This document shows positions 16,708-23,677 of a stretch of DNA of 27,207 nt, in pieces. This DNA is from Bacteroidales bacterium (lineage in GTDB: Bacteria; Bacteroidota; Bacteroidia; Bacteroidales; UBA7960). The notes under the pieces are model-generated. The model was not told the DNA's origin, ran no database searches, and worked only from the letters and a program-made list of their open reading frames with translations. The translations under genes were made by a program, and so were the position numbers. Where the stretch lies: contig SKTQ01000223.1 in the NCBI GenBank assembly GCA_007122505.1, positions 1-27,207 of the forward strand, written 5' to 3'. Every line of letters starts with the position of its first letter. The first letter of the stretch is position 1.

Positions 16708-17583
16708 TCACTTAATTTTCTTTCCCATTACTTTTTCTCTCTCGATAATATCATCAAAGCATTCTCCCTGACAGGTAAAACAGCTTTGAATCAATGTTTC
16801 ACTGATACCCATGGTTGAGTACCCGCCGTCATGGAAGAGGTTTTGCATGGTTACCATACGGGTAAGGTCCGAAAACATCATGATCACATAATCGGCGCAA
16901 CTTTCTGACGAGGCGTTACCAAGGGGCGACATACATTGTGCATAGGCATAAAAGCTCTTGAAGCCTCCCACGCCTGTACCTGCAGTAGTAATGGTGGGTG
17001 ATTGGGATATGGTGTTGATCCTTACTTTTTTCTTCCTGCCATAGTGATAACCAAAGCTTCTGCAGATGGATTCAAGCATAGCCTTTGCCTGGGCCATGTC
17101 GCTATAGGTTGAATAGGTACGCTGAGCGGCAATATAACTGAGGGCGATTACAGATCCCCAATCATTGATGGCGTCCATTTTGTAAGCCACCTGGAGCAGC
17201 TTGTGTAAAGAGATGGCCGAAACATCCATGGTTTTCATCATGTAATTGTAATCGAGATCCGTATATCTCAGACCCTTTCTGACATTTGGCGACATACCTA
17301 TCGAATGAAGCAGAAAGTCAACGTTACCGCCAAGGATATTACGGCTTTCGGCAAACAGGTTTTCAATATCGTCGACCTGGGTTACATCTGCTGAGATCAC
17401 CTCGCTGTTTGTTTGTTTACCCAGCTCAAAAATATCTCCTTTGCGCAAGGCGATTGGTGCATTGGAGAGAACAAAGCTTGCTCCCTGCTCATGTGCTTTT
17501 TCAGCTACCTTCCAGGCTATGGAATTGCTGTCGAGGGCACCAAGAATGATTCCCTTTTTTCCTTTTAGTAAGTTTTTGATCAT
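16708..17583 (-). CDS. fabI: Enoyl-[acyl-carrier-protein] reductase, FabI type, with cysteine-bearing tail
   Basis: FabI reduces the enoyl-ACP double bond in the last step of each fatty acid elongation cycle, using NADH or NADPH. The 291 residues have the Rossmann start KKGIILGALDSNSIAWKVA, the LLHSIGMSPN phrase, and the catalytic pair Y160 and K167 in YSDMAQAK, with Y150 matching the second FabI tyrosine. TISQSPTITTAGTGV is the FabI substrate loop. The protein is about 30 residues longer than E. coli FabI (262), and the extra C-terminal part carries SCFTCQGEC (C268, C271, C275) and a charged helix. The gene begins 6 bases after recN on the same strand, so it is the last gene of the bamD operon or has a promoter inside recN. 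Confidence 0.93.
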   Translation of the reverse strand: MIKNLLKGKKGIILGALDSNSIAWKVAEKAHEQGASFVLSNAPIALRKGDIFELGKQTNSEVISADVTQVDDIENLFAESRNILGGNVDFLLHSIGMSPNVRKGLRYTDLDYNYMMKTMDVSAISLHKLLQVAYKMDAINDWGSVIALSYIAAQRTYSTYSDMAQAKAMLESICRSFGYHYGRKKKVRINTISQSPTITTAGTGVGGFKSFYAYAQCMSPLGNASSESCADYVIMMFSDLTRMVTMQNLFHDGGYSTMGISETLIQSCFTCQGECFDDIIEREKVMGKKIK

Positions 17584-17589
17584 ATTTTG

Positions 17590-19266
17590 CTATTTAGATA
17601 TTTGGTTTTTTTTGTTAAAGATAAGTTCTTTTGCGGTTTCAACCATAAATTTTGTCGGTTTTTCTCCGCCAAGCATTTTGGCTACTTCTCCAATTCGCTG
17701 ATCAGTTGTAAGTTTTGCAATATTTGTTTGGGTTTCTCCTTCTTCAACAAATTTATAAACAAGCAGATGTGTATCACCCCGGGATGCGATTTGCGGAAGG
17801 TGTGTGATGGCAATTACCTGCATGTTGCCCGACATTTTTTGCAGGATATTGGCTACTTTATTGCTTGATTCACCGGAAATACCGGTATCGATTTCGTCGA
17901 AAATGATGGTTGGCAGCAGTTGTTTCCTGGAGATCATGCTTTTTATACTGAGCATAACCCTTGACAATTCGCCTCCTGAGGCCACCCTGGCAATATCTTC
18001 CAGTTGCCCTCCCACGTTGGCATTAAACATAAAGCGGATTTGATCCTTTCCGTTTGCCGTAAGATGGTCGGTTTTTTCCTGTTTGATGAGAAAACGGGCC
18101 CCGGGCATGCCCAGACTTATTAAAATCCCAAGTATTTCTTTCTGCATTTCTGGAATTGCAGCCTTTCGGGTTTCTGAAATTTCTTCAGCAAGTGCATGCA
18201 AATCCTTCTCCGCTTCTTCTATCTCTTTTTTGAGTGTGATGATTTTGTCTTCCAAAGACTTTGACACATTGATCTTTTCAAGAAAACTTTGTTTGAGGTC
18301 GCTTAATTCACTGACTTTTGCAACGCGGTGTTTCATCAACAATTTGTTTACCTGATCCAATGTATCTTCCAGAATAGCAATTCGTTGCGGATCAAACTCC
18401 ACATCATTTTCTGACCTGTTAATTTCTTCAGCTATATCTTTTGTTTCTATCAGGAGTGCATCCAGGCGTTGCTTAATGTCGATCCATGATTTTCCAAACC
18501 TGGTAAGCGGTTGAAACAGATTCAAAACTTCATTGATTGTATCTGTAATATTAAACTCATTCTCTGTTAGCAAGAACCGGGATTTTTCCAGGGCCTGATT
18601 GATCTCTTCGGCATGTTTCAGAATTTCGAGCTCTTCTTCCATGGAAGCATAATCTTCATGGGTGATTTTCACTTTTTCCAGTTCTTCATACTGATAGAGG
18701 TAGTAATCAAAGTCTGCTTTAGCGCTATTGTCTTCCTGTATAGTTAGCCGGAGTTCCTTTTTCCTGGCCTGGTAGTGATAAAAGAGATTACGGTAAATTT
18801 CGGTTTTTTCAAGCAGATTTGCCCATGAGTCGAGCACATCGAACTGGAAGGCAGAGCTTCCCACCAGCAGGCTTTCATGCTGGGAGTGGATGTCAATCAA
18901 TTTTCCGGCGATGATTTTCATCACCTGCAGGTTAACGGGAGTGTCGTTGATAAATGCACGGGACTTTCCTGAGGTGGTAATTTCTCTTCTGAAATAGCTA
19001 ATATGTTCATAATCCAGGTCATGTTCTTCGAACAGGATTTTAACCATGGTATCTTTGAGATCGAATGTACCTTCGATGATACACTTTTGGGAGGTGTTTT
19101 TGAGCACCCTTGTATCGGCTCTTTCGCCCAGGATGAGCGAAAGTGCGCCCAGCAGGATGGATTTTCCGGCTCCTGTTTCTCCTGTTATAGCGGTTAGTCC
19201 CTGGTTGAAATCAACATCAAGGTTTTGGATGAGCGCATAATTCTTTATGATCAAATGTTTAAGCAT
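17590..19266 (-). CDS. recN: DNA repair protein RecN
   Basis: RecN is an SMC-like ATPase that acts at double-strand breaks. The 558 residues have Walker A GETGAGKS (29-36), the QHESLL phrase (129-134), a long coiled-coil middle (about 155-370) with many Glu/Lys heptads, the ABC signature ASGGELSRVM (429-438), Walker B FDEIDTGISG (456-465) and ITHLPQIASRGD (487-498). Length and motif order are normal for the family. It starts about 50 bases after the porD-like gene and ends 6 bases before fabI. This place after the coaBC-porD genes is a conserved Bacteroidota arrangement as far as I know. Confidence 0.95.
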   Translation of the reverse strand: MLKHLIIKNYALIQNLDVDFNQGLTAITGETGAGKSILLGALSLILGERADTRVLKNTSQKCIIEGTFDLKDTMVKILFEEHDLDYEHISYFRREITTSGKSRAFINDTPVNLQVMKIIAGKLIDIHSQHESLLVGSSAFQFDVLDSWANLLEKTEIYRNLFYHYQARKKELRLTIQEDNSAKADFDYYLYQYEELEKVKITHEDYASMEEELEILKHAEEINQALEKSRFLLTENEFNITDTINEVLNLFQPLTRFGKSWIDIKQRLDALLIETKDIAEEINRSENDVEFDPQRIAILEDTLDQVNKLLMKHRVAKVSELSDLKQSFLEKINVSKSLEDKIITLKKEIEEAEKDLHALAEEISETRKAAIPEMQKEILGILISLGMPGARFLIKQEKTDHLTANGKDQIRFMFNANVGGQLEDIARVASGGELSRVMLSIKSMISRKQLLPTIIFDEIDTGISGESSNKVANILQKMSGNMQVIAITHLPQIASRGDTHLLVYKFVEEGETQTNIAKLTTDQRIGEVAKMLGGEKPTKFMVETAKELIFNKKNQISK

Positions 19267-19316
19267 ACCAACCAGGCATAATTAATTATGCGCAAAGATA
19301 AGAAACTTTCGCCTGA

Positions 19317-20222
19317 TCAGTTTCTGTCGGCTATTCGCCGGTATTTGGAACTGTTGGCCGGGTCAATTTCGGAAAGTATTTCTATGGCCCTGTTTTGTTC
19401 CATGGCAGGAGCTCCTGAAAAAAGGTTTACCAGTTCGTCGCTTTTGGCGGTCATTACCACCTGCATGAGAGGAATTCCCGGTCTTTCCCTGTGGGCTCTC
19501 TGTAACATTTCGAGTGCCCCGAGGACTTCAGCCCTGCCCATATCAATATTATCGGTCATGGTATCAAACCCCAGCCTGTGGTAGCGGTACATTGCCTGCC
19601 TGATTTGGCGGTACCTGGTGTTCATAAGGTTTTCAACGAGCCAATATCTGTTGCGCTGACTTTCGAAAGATTTCCATCCTCTTTGAGGAGCATTTTGTGC
19701 CTGATTGACGATTTGCTGAGCTGCTTCAAAATAAGGGTTGCCTCCTAATGGCGCAAAGGTGTCAAAATCAAAACCTATGATGATATATACATAGTAGGCA
19801 ATTACTGAGGTCAGATTCGACAGAAAGGCATTTTCAGCGTATTCAAGCGGTTGATGCTCTCTGTATCTGAACTCGAAATCTCTGTCGCGGTGGTTGAAAA
19901 CCGGCGAGTTATATGCTGTATTAAAAATGGGCCTTCTTGATTGCACCTGGATACTGCCCCGGTATTCATCACCGCCGGCACGCTCTTCAATGGTGATTTG
20001 GATAGATCCCTCAATTCTTTCACGTGTCTCAAACTGATAAGCAGTCCAGTTGGTCTGATTTATAAACTCACGCAATTCTGATCGCAGCGTTTGCATCACC
20101 AGTCTTTCGGTTTCAGACATACCGGGTGTTGAAATGGAAACCTGTATATTGAGTTCCTGTGCGTTTGCCGGCAAAAGCATTGCCAGGCCAAAGCCAATAA
20201 GGAAAATGAGTTTTTTAATCAT
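19317..20222 (-). CDS. porD: PorD-like type IX secretion system protein (DUF4835)
   Basis: This is a 301-residue exported protein. The signal peptide is MIKKLIFLIGFGLAMLLPANAQ with cleavage near residue 21, followed by ELNIQVSI, the typical DUF4835 opening. Other family landmarks are the NQTNWTAYQFETRERIEGSI segment, the RPIFNTAYNSPVFNHRDRDFEFRY segment and GFDFDTFAPLGGNPYF. DUF4835 proteins are annotated as PorD, linked to type IX secretion in Bacteroidota; that name comes from family knowledge, not from this sequence. The ATG overlaps the coaBC stop by 4 bases (ATGA), so translation is probably coupled. Its place between coaBC and recN supports the call. No other secretion gene is in the window. 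Confidence 0.8.
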   Translation of the reverse strand: MIKKLIFLIGFGLAMLLPANAQELNIQVSISTPGMSETERLVMQTLRSELREFINQTNWTAYQFETRERIEGSIQITIEERAGGDEYRGSIQVQSRRPIFNTAYNSPVFNHRDRDFEFRYREHQPLEYAENAFLSNLTSVIAYYVYIIIGFDFDTFAPLGGNPYFEAAQQIVNQAQNAPQRGWKSFESQRNRYWLVENLMNTRYRQIRQAMYRYHRLGFDTMTDNIDMGRAEVLGALEMLQRAHRERPGIPLMQVVMTAKSDELVNLFSGAPAMEQNRAIEILSEIDPANSSKYRRIADRN

Positions 20223-21421
20223 GGTAAGAAATATTTTTCCAGCATATCAGCGATATCCGCTGCAACTTCCGTTTTGCTCTTAAGAGAATAACGTGTAAAC
20301 TGCTGTTTATTGTCTATGATGGTGATTTTATTGGTATCGACAGAAAAGCCGGCACCGGAATCTTGCAGGGAATTCAGAACAATAAAGTCAAGGTTTTTAG
20401 CCTTGATTTTTTTGATGGCATTTTCTTCTTCATTGTCGGTTTCCAGGGCAAAACCGCCCAATATCTGCTTTTGTTTTATTTTTCCAAGCTGCAAAAGAAT
20501 ATCAGGTGTGGGTTTCAGTTGTATTTGCAAGGCATCTCCACTTTTTTCTTTCTTGATCTTGTGCTTGCTGATTTTTTCCGGTGTATAATCAGCAACGGCT
20601 GCTGCCATGATGGTTGCATCAGTTTCCGGAAAAATATCCATGCAGGCATCATACATTTCCTGCGCCGTTTTAACCTGGACCAGATCAATCTTTTCGTTGG
20701 TGCTGAGGTTGACAGGACCTGAAACAAGGGTTACCAGCGCACCACGCATGGCGAGTTCATTGGCAATGGCATATCCCATTTTGCCTGTTGAATGGTTACC
20801 AATATATCGCACGGGATCGATGCTTTCGTGGGTTGGTCCGGCAGTAACCAGTATTTTTTTGCCTTTCAGGGGTGATTCTTCGGCAGCGAAATATGTCTGT
20901 ACAATGGAAAAAATCTTTTCCGGTTCTTCCATTCGGCCGCGGCCTTCATAACCGCAGGCGAGGAAGCCTTCACCAGGCTCAATAATGTGTACACCCTGTG
21001 ATTTTAAGAAATCCAGGTTTTTCTGAACGGCAAAGTGTTCGTACATTTTGCAATTCATGGCAGGAGCCAGGAAAACCTGACGGTTAAATGCCAGCAAGGA
21101 AGTTGACAGCGCATCGTCGGCAATTCCACCGGCCAGTTTACCGATGATATTGGCGGTGGCCGGAGCAACGACAAAAACATCACCCCAGTCGGTAAGAGCA
21201 ACATGTTCAGTGGTATAGTCGTTTTGTTCGGCAAAGACCGCGTCGTATAATCTGTTTTCCGATAAAGACTCAAGTGTAACCCTGGTGATAAATTCCAGGG
21301 CGTGTTGGGTACAAACCACTTTTACTTCTGCACCTGCTTTTCTGAGAAGCCTGATGAGAAAGGCCGCTTTATAGGCGGCAATTCCACCGGTAATACCCAA
21401 TATGATCTTTTTGTTTTTCAA
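20219..21421 (-). CDS. coaBC: Bifunctional CoaBC, phosphopantothenoylcysteine synthetase/decarboxylase
   Basis: CoaBC performs two steps of CoA synthesis: it joins cysteine to 4'-phosphopantothenate and decarboxylates the product. The N-terminal CoaC half has GITGGIAAYK (9-18), the active histidine H73, PAMN (120-123) and the cysteine C156 in ACGYEGRGRM. The C-terminal CoaB half starts near LVTAGPTHESIDPVRYIGNHSTGKMG (191-216) and has KIKKEKSG, the usual lysine loop. The start is a TTG at 21421, giving MKNKKIILGITGG; no in-frame ATG exists between there and the rpoZ stop, and the family normally starts at this point. It lies 26 bases after rpoZ and overlaps the porD-like gene by 4 bases. Confidence 0.94.
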   Translation of the reverse strand: MKNKKIILGITGGIAAYKAAFLIRLLRKAGAEVKVVCTQHALEFITRVTLESLSENRLYDAVFAEQNDYTTEHVALTDWGDVFVVAPATANIIGKLAGGIADDALSTSLLAFNRQVFLAPAMNCKMYEHFAVQKNLDFLKSQGVHIIEPGEGFLACGYEGRGRMEEPEKIFSIVQTYFAAEESPLKGKKILVTAGPTHESIDPVRYIGNHSTGKMGYAIANELAMRGALVTLVSGPVNLSTNEKIDLVQVKTAQEMYDACMDIFPETDATIMAAAVADYTPEKISKHKIKKEKSGDALQIQLKPTPDILLQLGKIKQKQILGGFALETDNEEENAIKKIKAKNLDFIVLNSLQDSGAGFSVDTNKITIIDNKQQFTRYSLKSKTEVAADIADMLEKYFLP

Positions 21422-21447
21422 TGATGAACAGGTTGGCAGCAGTATGC

Positions 21448-21786
21448 TTACTCTTTGTTCGTATCCGGAACCCTGTAATAGACGTCTTCGTTAAGGAACT
21501 CTGCGATGGCAATCAGGCTGGGCTTGGGCATTTGCTCATAGTGTTTGGCGATTTCGATTTGTTCGCGGTTTTCAAACACTTCTTCCAGGTTATCTGTTGA
21601 ACTTGCAAATTCTTCCAGTTTGCTGTTCAATTCTTCTTTAATTTCCTGAGCGATCTGGTTGGATCTTTTCGAGATGATCACAACGGATTGGTACAGATTG
21701 CCTGTATCTTTGTCAAACTGTCTCAAGTCTCTTGTTACAGTTGTGATCTCTGGTTTCATTTTTCTTGCTGTCATCTTATGATTCAT
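21448..21786 (-). CDS. rpoZ: DNA-directed RNA polymerase omega subunit, Bacteroidota type
   Basis: Omega helps assemble and stabilise RNA polymerase. The 112 residues carry the Bacteroidota version: TTVTRDLRQFDKDTGNLYQSVVIISKRSNQIAQEIKEELN, then NLEEVFENREQIEIAKHYEQMPKPSLIAIAEFLNEDVYYRVP. The SKRSNQIAQEIKEELN helix corresponds to the core omega motif. The ATG at 21786 overlaps the bamD stop by 11 bases. A second ATG at 21774 starts 1 base after that stop (TAAGATG) and would give 108 residues; either could be used. It sits between bamD and coaBC, the usual place in this phylum. Confidence 0.92.
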   Translation of the reverse strand: MNHKMTARKMKPEITTVTRDLRQFDKDTGNLYQSVVIISKRSNQIAQEIKEELNSKLEEFASSTDNLEEVFENREQIEIAKHYEQMPKPSLIAIAEFLNEDVYYRVPDTNKE

Positions 21787-22630
21787 TGTTTCCTGTTAAT
21801 TCCATTTCTTCCTGCCGCCTTTGCTGGAAGCGGTCAATTACCTCCCTGGCTGTTGTTTCCATCTGCCGGGCTTCCCTCATAAACTGGCTTTGGGGATATC
21901 TTCTGGCAAACTGGTTATAGGCCGATATGACATCCTGGTAACGTTCTTCCTGCCGTTGCGGCACACTGTTGTAGGCAAAGATAAAATAGGCTTTAATTGT
22001 AAGAAACATGGCTTCTTCCCTGTATTCGGTATCGGGAAAGTCCCTGATCATCGTTTCAAACGTTTTTGCAGCAGCTACATAGTCAGAAATGTCTAAGAAA
22101 AGTTTCCCGGTTTTGAAACGTTTTTTCTCCAGCTTTGAGCGAAGTTCATCGATCAGTTCATTGGCATCAGCTACTCTTTCACTGTTTGGGAAGCGATTGA
22201 TAAAGGATTGAAGCTCTCTTATGGCTTGCCTGGTATTGCTTTGGTCCAAAGAATATCTTGGTGATTCAAGATAGTGGCAATATGCACTTAGAAACAAAAA
22301 TTCTTCGGCATGTTCACTTTGGGGATATGCACTGACATAAGTTTTAAAATAATGGCTGGCCAGCGTATATTCCCTATTGTGAAAATGGGCCATGGCAAAA
22401 TAATAGTTTATTCTCTGCGCTTCAGCCGTACCCCGATATATAGGTATTATATCTTGAAGTAAAGTGATTGTTCTGCCGTATTCACCTTCTTCAAAATACT
22501 CCAAAGCCCGCCTGTATTTCAGCTCGTGATCATCGCTTTTCAACAGCCGCTGATACTGGGTGCAGGATTGGGCAAGAAGAAGGATAACAAATATGACGGT
22601 TATGCCGGTTAATCTATTTATTTTGCGCAT
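21776..22630 (-). CDS. bamD: Outer membrane assembly lipoprotein BamD (YfiO family)
   Basis: BamD is a periplasmic lipoprotein of the BAM complex that inserts beta-barrel proteins. The start at 22630 gives MRKINRLTGITVIFVILLLAQSC, a lipoprotein signal with the lipidated cysteine at residue 23. A second ATG at 22645 would add five residues, and a TTG at 22726 would bury the signal, so it is rejected. The mature part consists of TPR-like repeats: KYRRALEYFEEGEYGRTITLLQDI, AHFHNREYTLASHYFKTYVSAYPQSEHAEE, and later pairs ending ISAYNQFARRYPQSQF. The total of 284 residues is close to the family norm. It heads a tight group with rpoZ, coaBC, porD-like, recN and fabI. Confidence 0.9.
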   Translation of the reverse strand: MRKINRLTGITVIFVILLLAQSCTQYQRLLKSDDHELKYRRALEYFEEGEYGRTITLLQDIIPIYRGTAEAQRINYYFAMAHFHNREYTLASHYFKTYVSAYPQSEHAEEFLFLSAYCHYLESPRYSLDQSNTRQAIRELQSFINRFPNSERVADANELIDELRSKLEKKRFKTGKLFLDISDYVAAAKTFETMIRDFPDTEYREEAMFLTIKAYFIFAYNSVPQRQEERYQDVISAYNQFARRYPQSQFMREARQMETTAREVIDRFQQRRQEEMELTGNNES

Positions 22631-22691
22631 AAAATTGTCTCTCATCAAGAATGCCACAAGTATTGTTTTTATACTCTTTGCCAACAGTTTG

Positions 22692-22699
22692 CAAAGGTA
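22692..22699 (-). promoter_or_regulatory. Candidate -7 box of the bamD operon
   Basis: The minus strand reads TACCTTTG, an exact TAnnTTTG, about 62 bases before the bamD ATG. The nearest TTTG upstream (22727-22724) is 24 bases away, longer than the usual 19-21, so the promoter is only partly supported. Confidence 0.4.
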
Positions 22700-22740
22700 A
22701 GCATTTTTAATTGGTATGAACTCCAAAAAAACCTTAAATG

Positions 22741-22783
22741 AGGATATTAGAGAATGTAAAATGGTACATTATTAACGTATCCT
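22741..22783 (-). terminator. Nested hairpin after the LiaF-like gene, possible terminator
   Basis: AGGATA (22741-22746) pairs with TATCCT (22778-22783). Inside it AATGTA (22753-22758) pairs with TACATT (22765-22770) around six bases. On the minus strand the structure is followed after about 9 bases by a run of seven T. It could end liaF-like transcription before bamD or act as a leader structure. Confidence 0.4.
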
Positions 22784-22796
22784 AACAAACCAGATA

Positions 22797-23510
22797 CTAT
22801 ATTGATTTGATTTCCAGACCGGAAAACATGAAGAAACCTTTTACAAGCAGGGTCTTTTGCTCACTGCGTTCCTGATCACTTTTCGTGGGAAAACGCTTGT
22901 CGCTGGTGCCTGCAAAAACTGAGGTCGCTTCAACTTTAATTTCCCAGTCTGAGGGTGCGAAAATTTCGACACCTCCAAACATACAAAAGACATCAATGAC
23001 ATTAACATCATCGGCAAGTTCTGCTTCCCTGAAATACAGCTCAGTACCTCCAAACAGGGTAAAAATCTCTCCTCCTCTGAACTCCTTTGAAGCGATGGTG
23101 CGGCTACCTCCGCTAAAAATATCCACTGCCTGAATGTCATCACCTTTTTCTGTTCTAATTTCGCCTTTAGGTAATTTTTTTTTTCGGATGTAAGCCGGAA
23201 ATATCAGTAAGAAACCGGCAATGATCAGTACGACAGGAATCGCGTACATCAATAGCTCCGGGAAACTTAGCCCGGTAATATTCTTTGTAAGAAAAAATGC
23301 CCCAATAGCAAGCAGAATAAACCCGGTGCTTCTGCTGCCCTCCGATACTATAAAAACAATACCAATTACAATTAGTATTACCGGCCACGAAACAATATAA
23401 ACCGGAACATGAAACAGGTCGATCAGACCTGTTAAGCGCAATAATATGAATGCGCCCAGAACCAGGAACAACAAACCGATAATCACGCGGGTAGATTGAT
23501 TGGATTTCAT
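22797..23510 (-). CDS. LiaF-like membrane protein
   Basis: This 237-residue protein has four hydrophobic segments in the N-terminal half (about residues 7-28, 36-55, 62-77 and 84-107: VIIGLLFLVLGAFILL, VSWPVILIVIGIVFIV, GFILLAIGAFFLT, LLMYAIPVVLIIAGFLLIF). A cytoplasmic or periplasmic LiaF C-terminal domain follows, with repeated strands AVDIFSGGSRTIASKEFRGGEIFTLFGGTELYF and VIDVFCMFGGVEIFAP. LiaF in Firmicutes restrains the LiaSR sensor of cell-wall antibiotics. In Bacteroidota these proteins are common but their role is unclear, and no LiaSR pair lies nearby. The gene faces away from the TonB receptor gene and ends about 165 bases before bamD, across a hairpin. Confidence 0.8.
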   Translation of the reverse strand: MKSNQSTRVIIGLLFLVLGAFILLRLTGLIDLFHVPVYIVSWPVILIVIGIVFIVSEGSRSTGFILLAIGAFFLTKNITGLSFPELLMYAIPVVLIIAGFLLIFPAYIRKKKLPKGEIRTEKGDDIQAVDIFSGGSRTIASKEFRGGEIFTLFGGTELYFREAELADDVNVIDVFCMFGGVEIFAPSDWEIKVEATSVFAGTSDKRFPTKSDQERSEQKTLLVKGFFMFSGLEIKSI

Positions 23511-23599
23511 AATTGTCTTTTTAATTTATTTACATGAAGATTCAGGGCCAATGCACAATCATTTTGGCGGAGATAAAGTTAATATTTAATTTATAAAGT

Positions 23600-23632
23600 T
23601 TTGATGTCAAACATATTTTATTGATAAATTGT
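23600..23632. promoter_or_regulatory. Overlapping divergent promoter region
   Basis: For the LiaF-like gene, TATGTTTG on the minus strand (23615-23608) is an exact -7 box, without a -33 TTG at proper distance. For the TonB receptor gene, TTTG (23600-23603) is followed after 21 bases by TAAATTGT (23625-23632), which matches TAnnTTTG at six of eight positions. The two overlap on an imperfect palindrome, TTTGATGTCAAA (23600-23611), which could be a regulator site affecting both. Confidence 0.4.
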
Positions 23633-23677
23633 TGTATGAACAAAGTTTTCAAATAGAAATCCATATAAAATACAGCC

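Noticed and set aside
22631..22726. Longer bamD from a TTG at 22726
   Set aside because: It would place 32 residues before the lipoprotein signal; ATG at 22630 gives a normal signal and lipobox.
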